Source: Siphlonurus alternatus
Lineage: Eukaryota > Arthropoda > Insecta > Ephemeroptera > Siphlonuridae
Direction: 5' to 3'
Assembly: GCA_949825025.1 (NCBI GenBank)
Contig: OX463785.1
Location: 8,743,971 to 8,807,970, forward strand
Length of the DNA stretch: 64,000 nucleotides
The stretch's first letter is position 1. Every line of letters starts with the position of its first letter. This document shows positions 63,614 to 64,000 of the stretch, one piece after another. The notes beneath the pieces are model-generated. The model was given only the letters and a program-made list of their open reading frames with translations. It did not search any database and was not told the DNA's origin. The translations under genes were made by a program, and so were the position numbers.

Positions 63614-64000
63614 AAAGCTATAGAAAGACTAATAGCTTGCACAAAACTAGCTACAACAGTTCTGTACAGTACAATATATAATATATATACATATAGACAA
63701 CACGGTACCTACCCTATATTGAGGAAGAGCTGAGGGGGAGGGGAGGGATGGGAGAGAGGACGAACGATCAGAACTCGTGCATGTATGCCTTTAACTGATA
63801 GTACTGGCTACTATAGCAAGCAAGTATATACAACATTGCATGGTCCGAACCTATTCTATAACATATAATGCCAGGACGAGATTTCTCTCTTCCCCTATAC
63901 TATGGTTATAAACTAAAACTCGACTACCCAACGCTACATTAAGCCTCAGTCTCTTCTATACACAACTATATGGTATATATATAGCTATAGTCTCTGTGCA
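63614..64000. other. Window end, non-coding
   Basis: More balanced composition than average, with a purine-rich stretch at 63,720-63,765. No gene or repeat is supported. Confidence 0.4.

Overview
The window looks like AT-rich nuclear DNA from an invertebrate animal, most likely an arthropod. It has no operons, bacterial promoters or Shine-Dalgarno-spaced genes. Instead it has spliceosomal GT-AG signals, long (CT)n/(GA)n arrays, tRNA- and 5S-derived retroposon remnants, and dozens of non-autonomous DNA transposons. The arthropod leaning rests on two things: the 5S-like sequences carry the GGTTCTCG block as I remember it from arthropod 5S rRNA, and two SINE-like pieces share a core I recall from arthropod SINEs. 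The species cannot be named from the sequence.

One convincing protein-coding gene is present, on the minus strand. A 628-codon terminal exon at 42,093-43,979 follows a good splice acceptor, and a non-coding or barely coding upstream exon ends at 46,496. The protein is unrecognised. It has a compact N-terminal region, a SUMO-interaction-like motif, a perfectly phased 48-residue tandem duplication, a bipartite nuclear-localisation-like signal and an acidic tail. Further exon-like segments with good splice sites lie upstream on the same strand (52.2, 53.8 and 56.0 kb), next to a GC-rich, CpG-containing island at 56.2-57.2 kb that could be a promoter or first exon. Their connection to the gene is unproven.

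Layout: 1-14.7 kb is AT-rich with small fold-back elements and a 132-bp (ATTT)n array. 14.72-17.85 kb is a 3.1-kb hAT-type element with a perfect 8-bp target duplication and three nested fold-back insertions, one carrying a tRNA-Arg-like sequence. 18-25 kb holds a tRNA-headed SINE and five long (CT)n/(GA)n arrays. 26.9-30.4 kb is two copies of a composite unit (fold-back arm, 5S-derived sequence, minisatellite, CpG-rich promoter-like block). 30.4-31.8 kb is a GC-rich module plus short coding-like pieces. 33-41.9 kb is dominated by large inverted repeats. 42-46.6 kb is the gene. 48-54 kb is tandem duplications, one containing a dated insertion of a 365-bp fold-back element with its empty site preserved in the sister copy. 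54-59.8 kb holds more fold-back elements, the GC island, a (CT)n array and a SINE remnant. The last 4 kb is AT-rich with a (GA)n array.

The most striking pattern is the density and diversity of palindromic (fold-back) elements, at least eight sequence families. Several families that share no other obvious sequence carry the full CRE octamer TGACGTCA. No transposase gene is visible, so all are non-autonomous copies.
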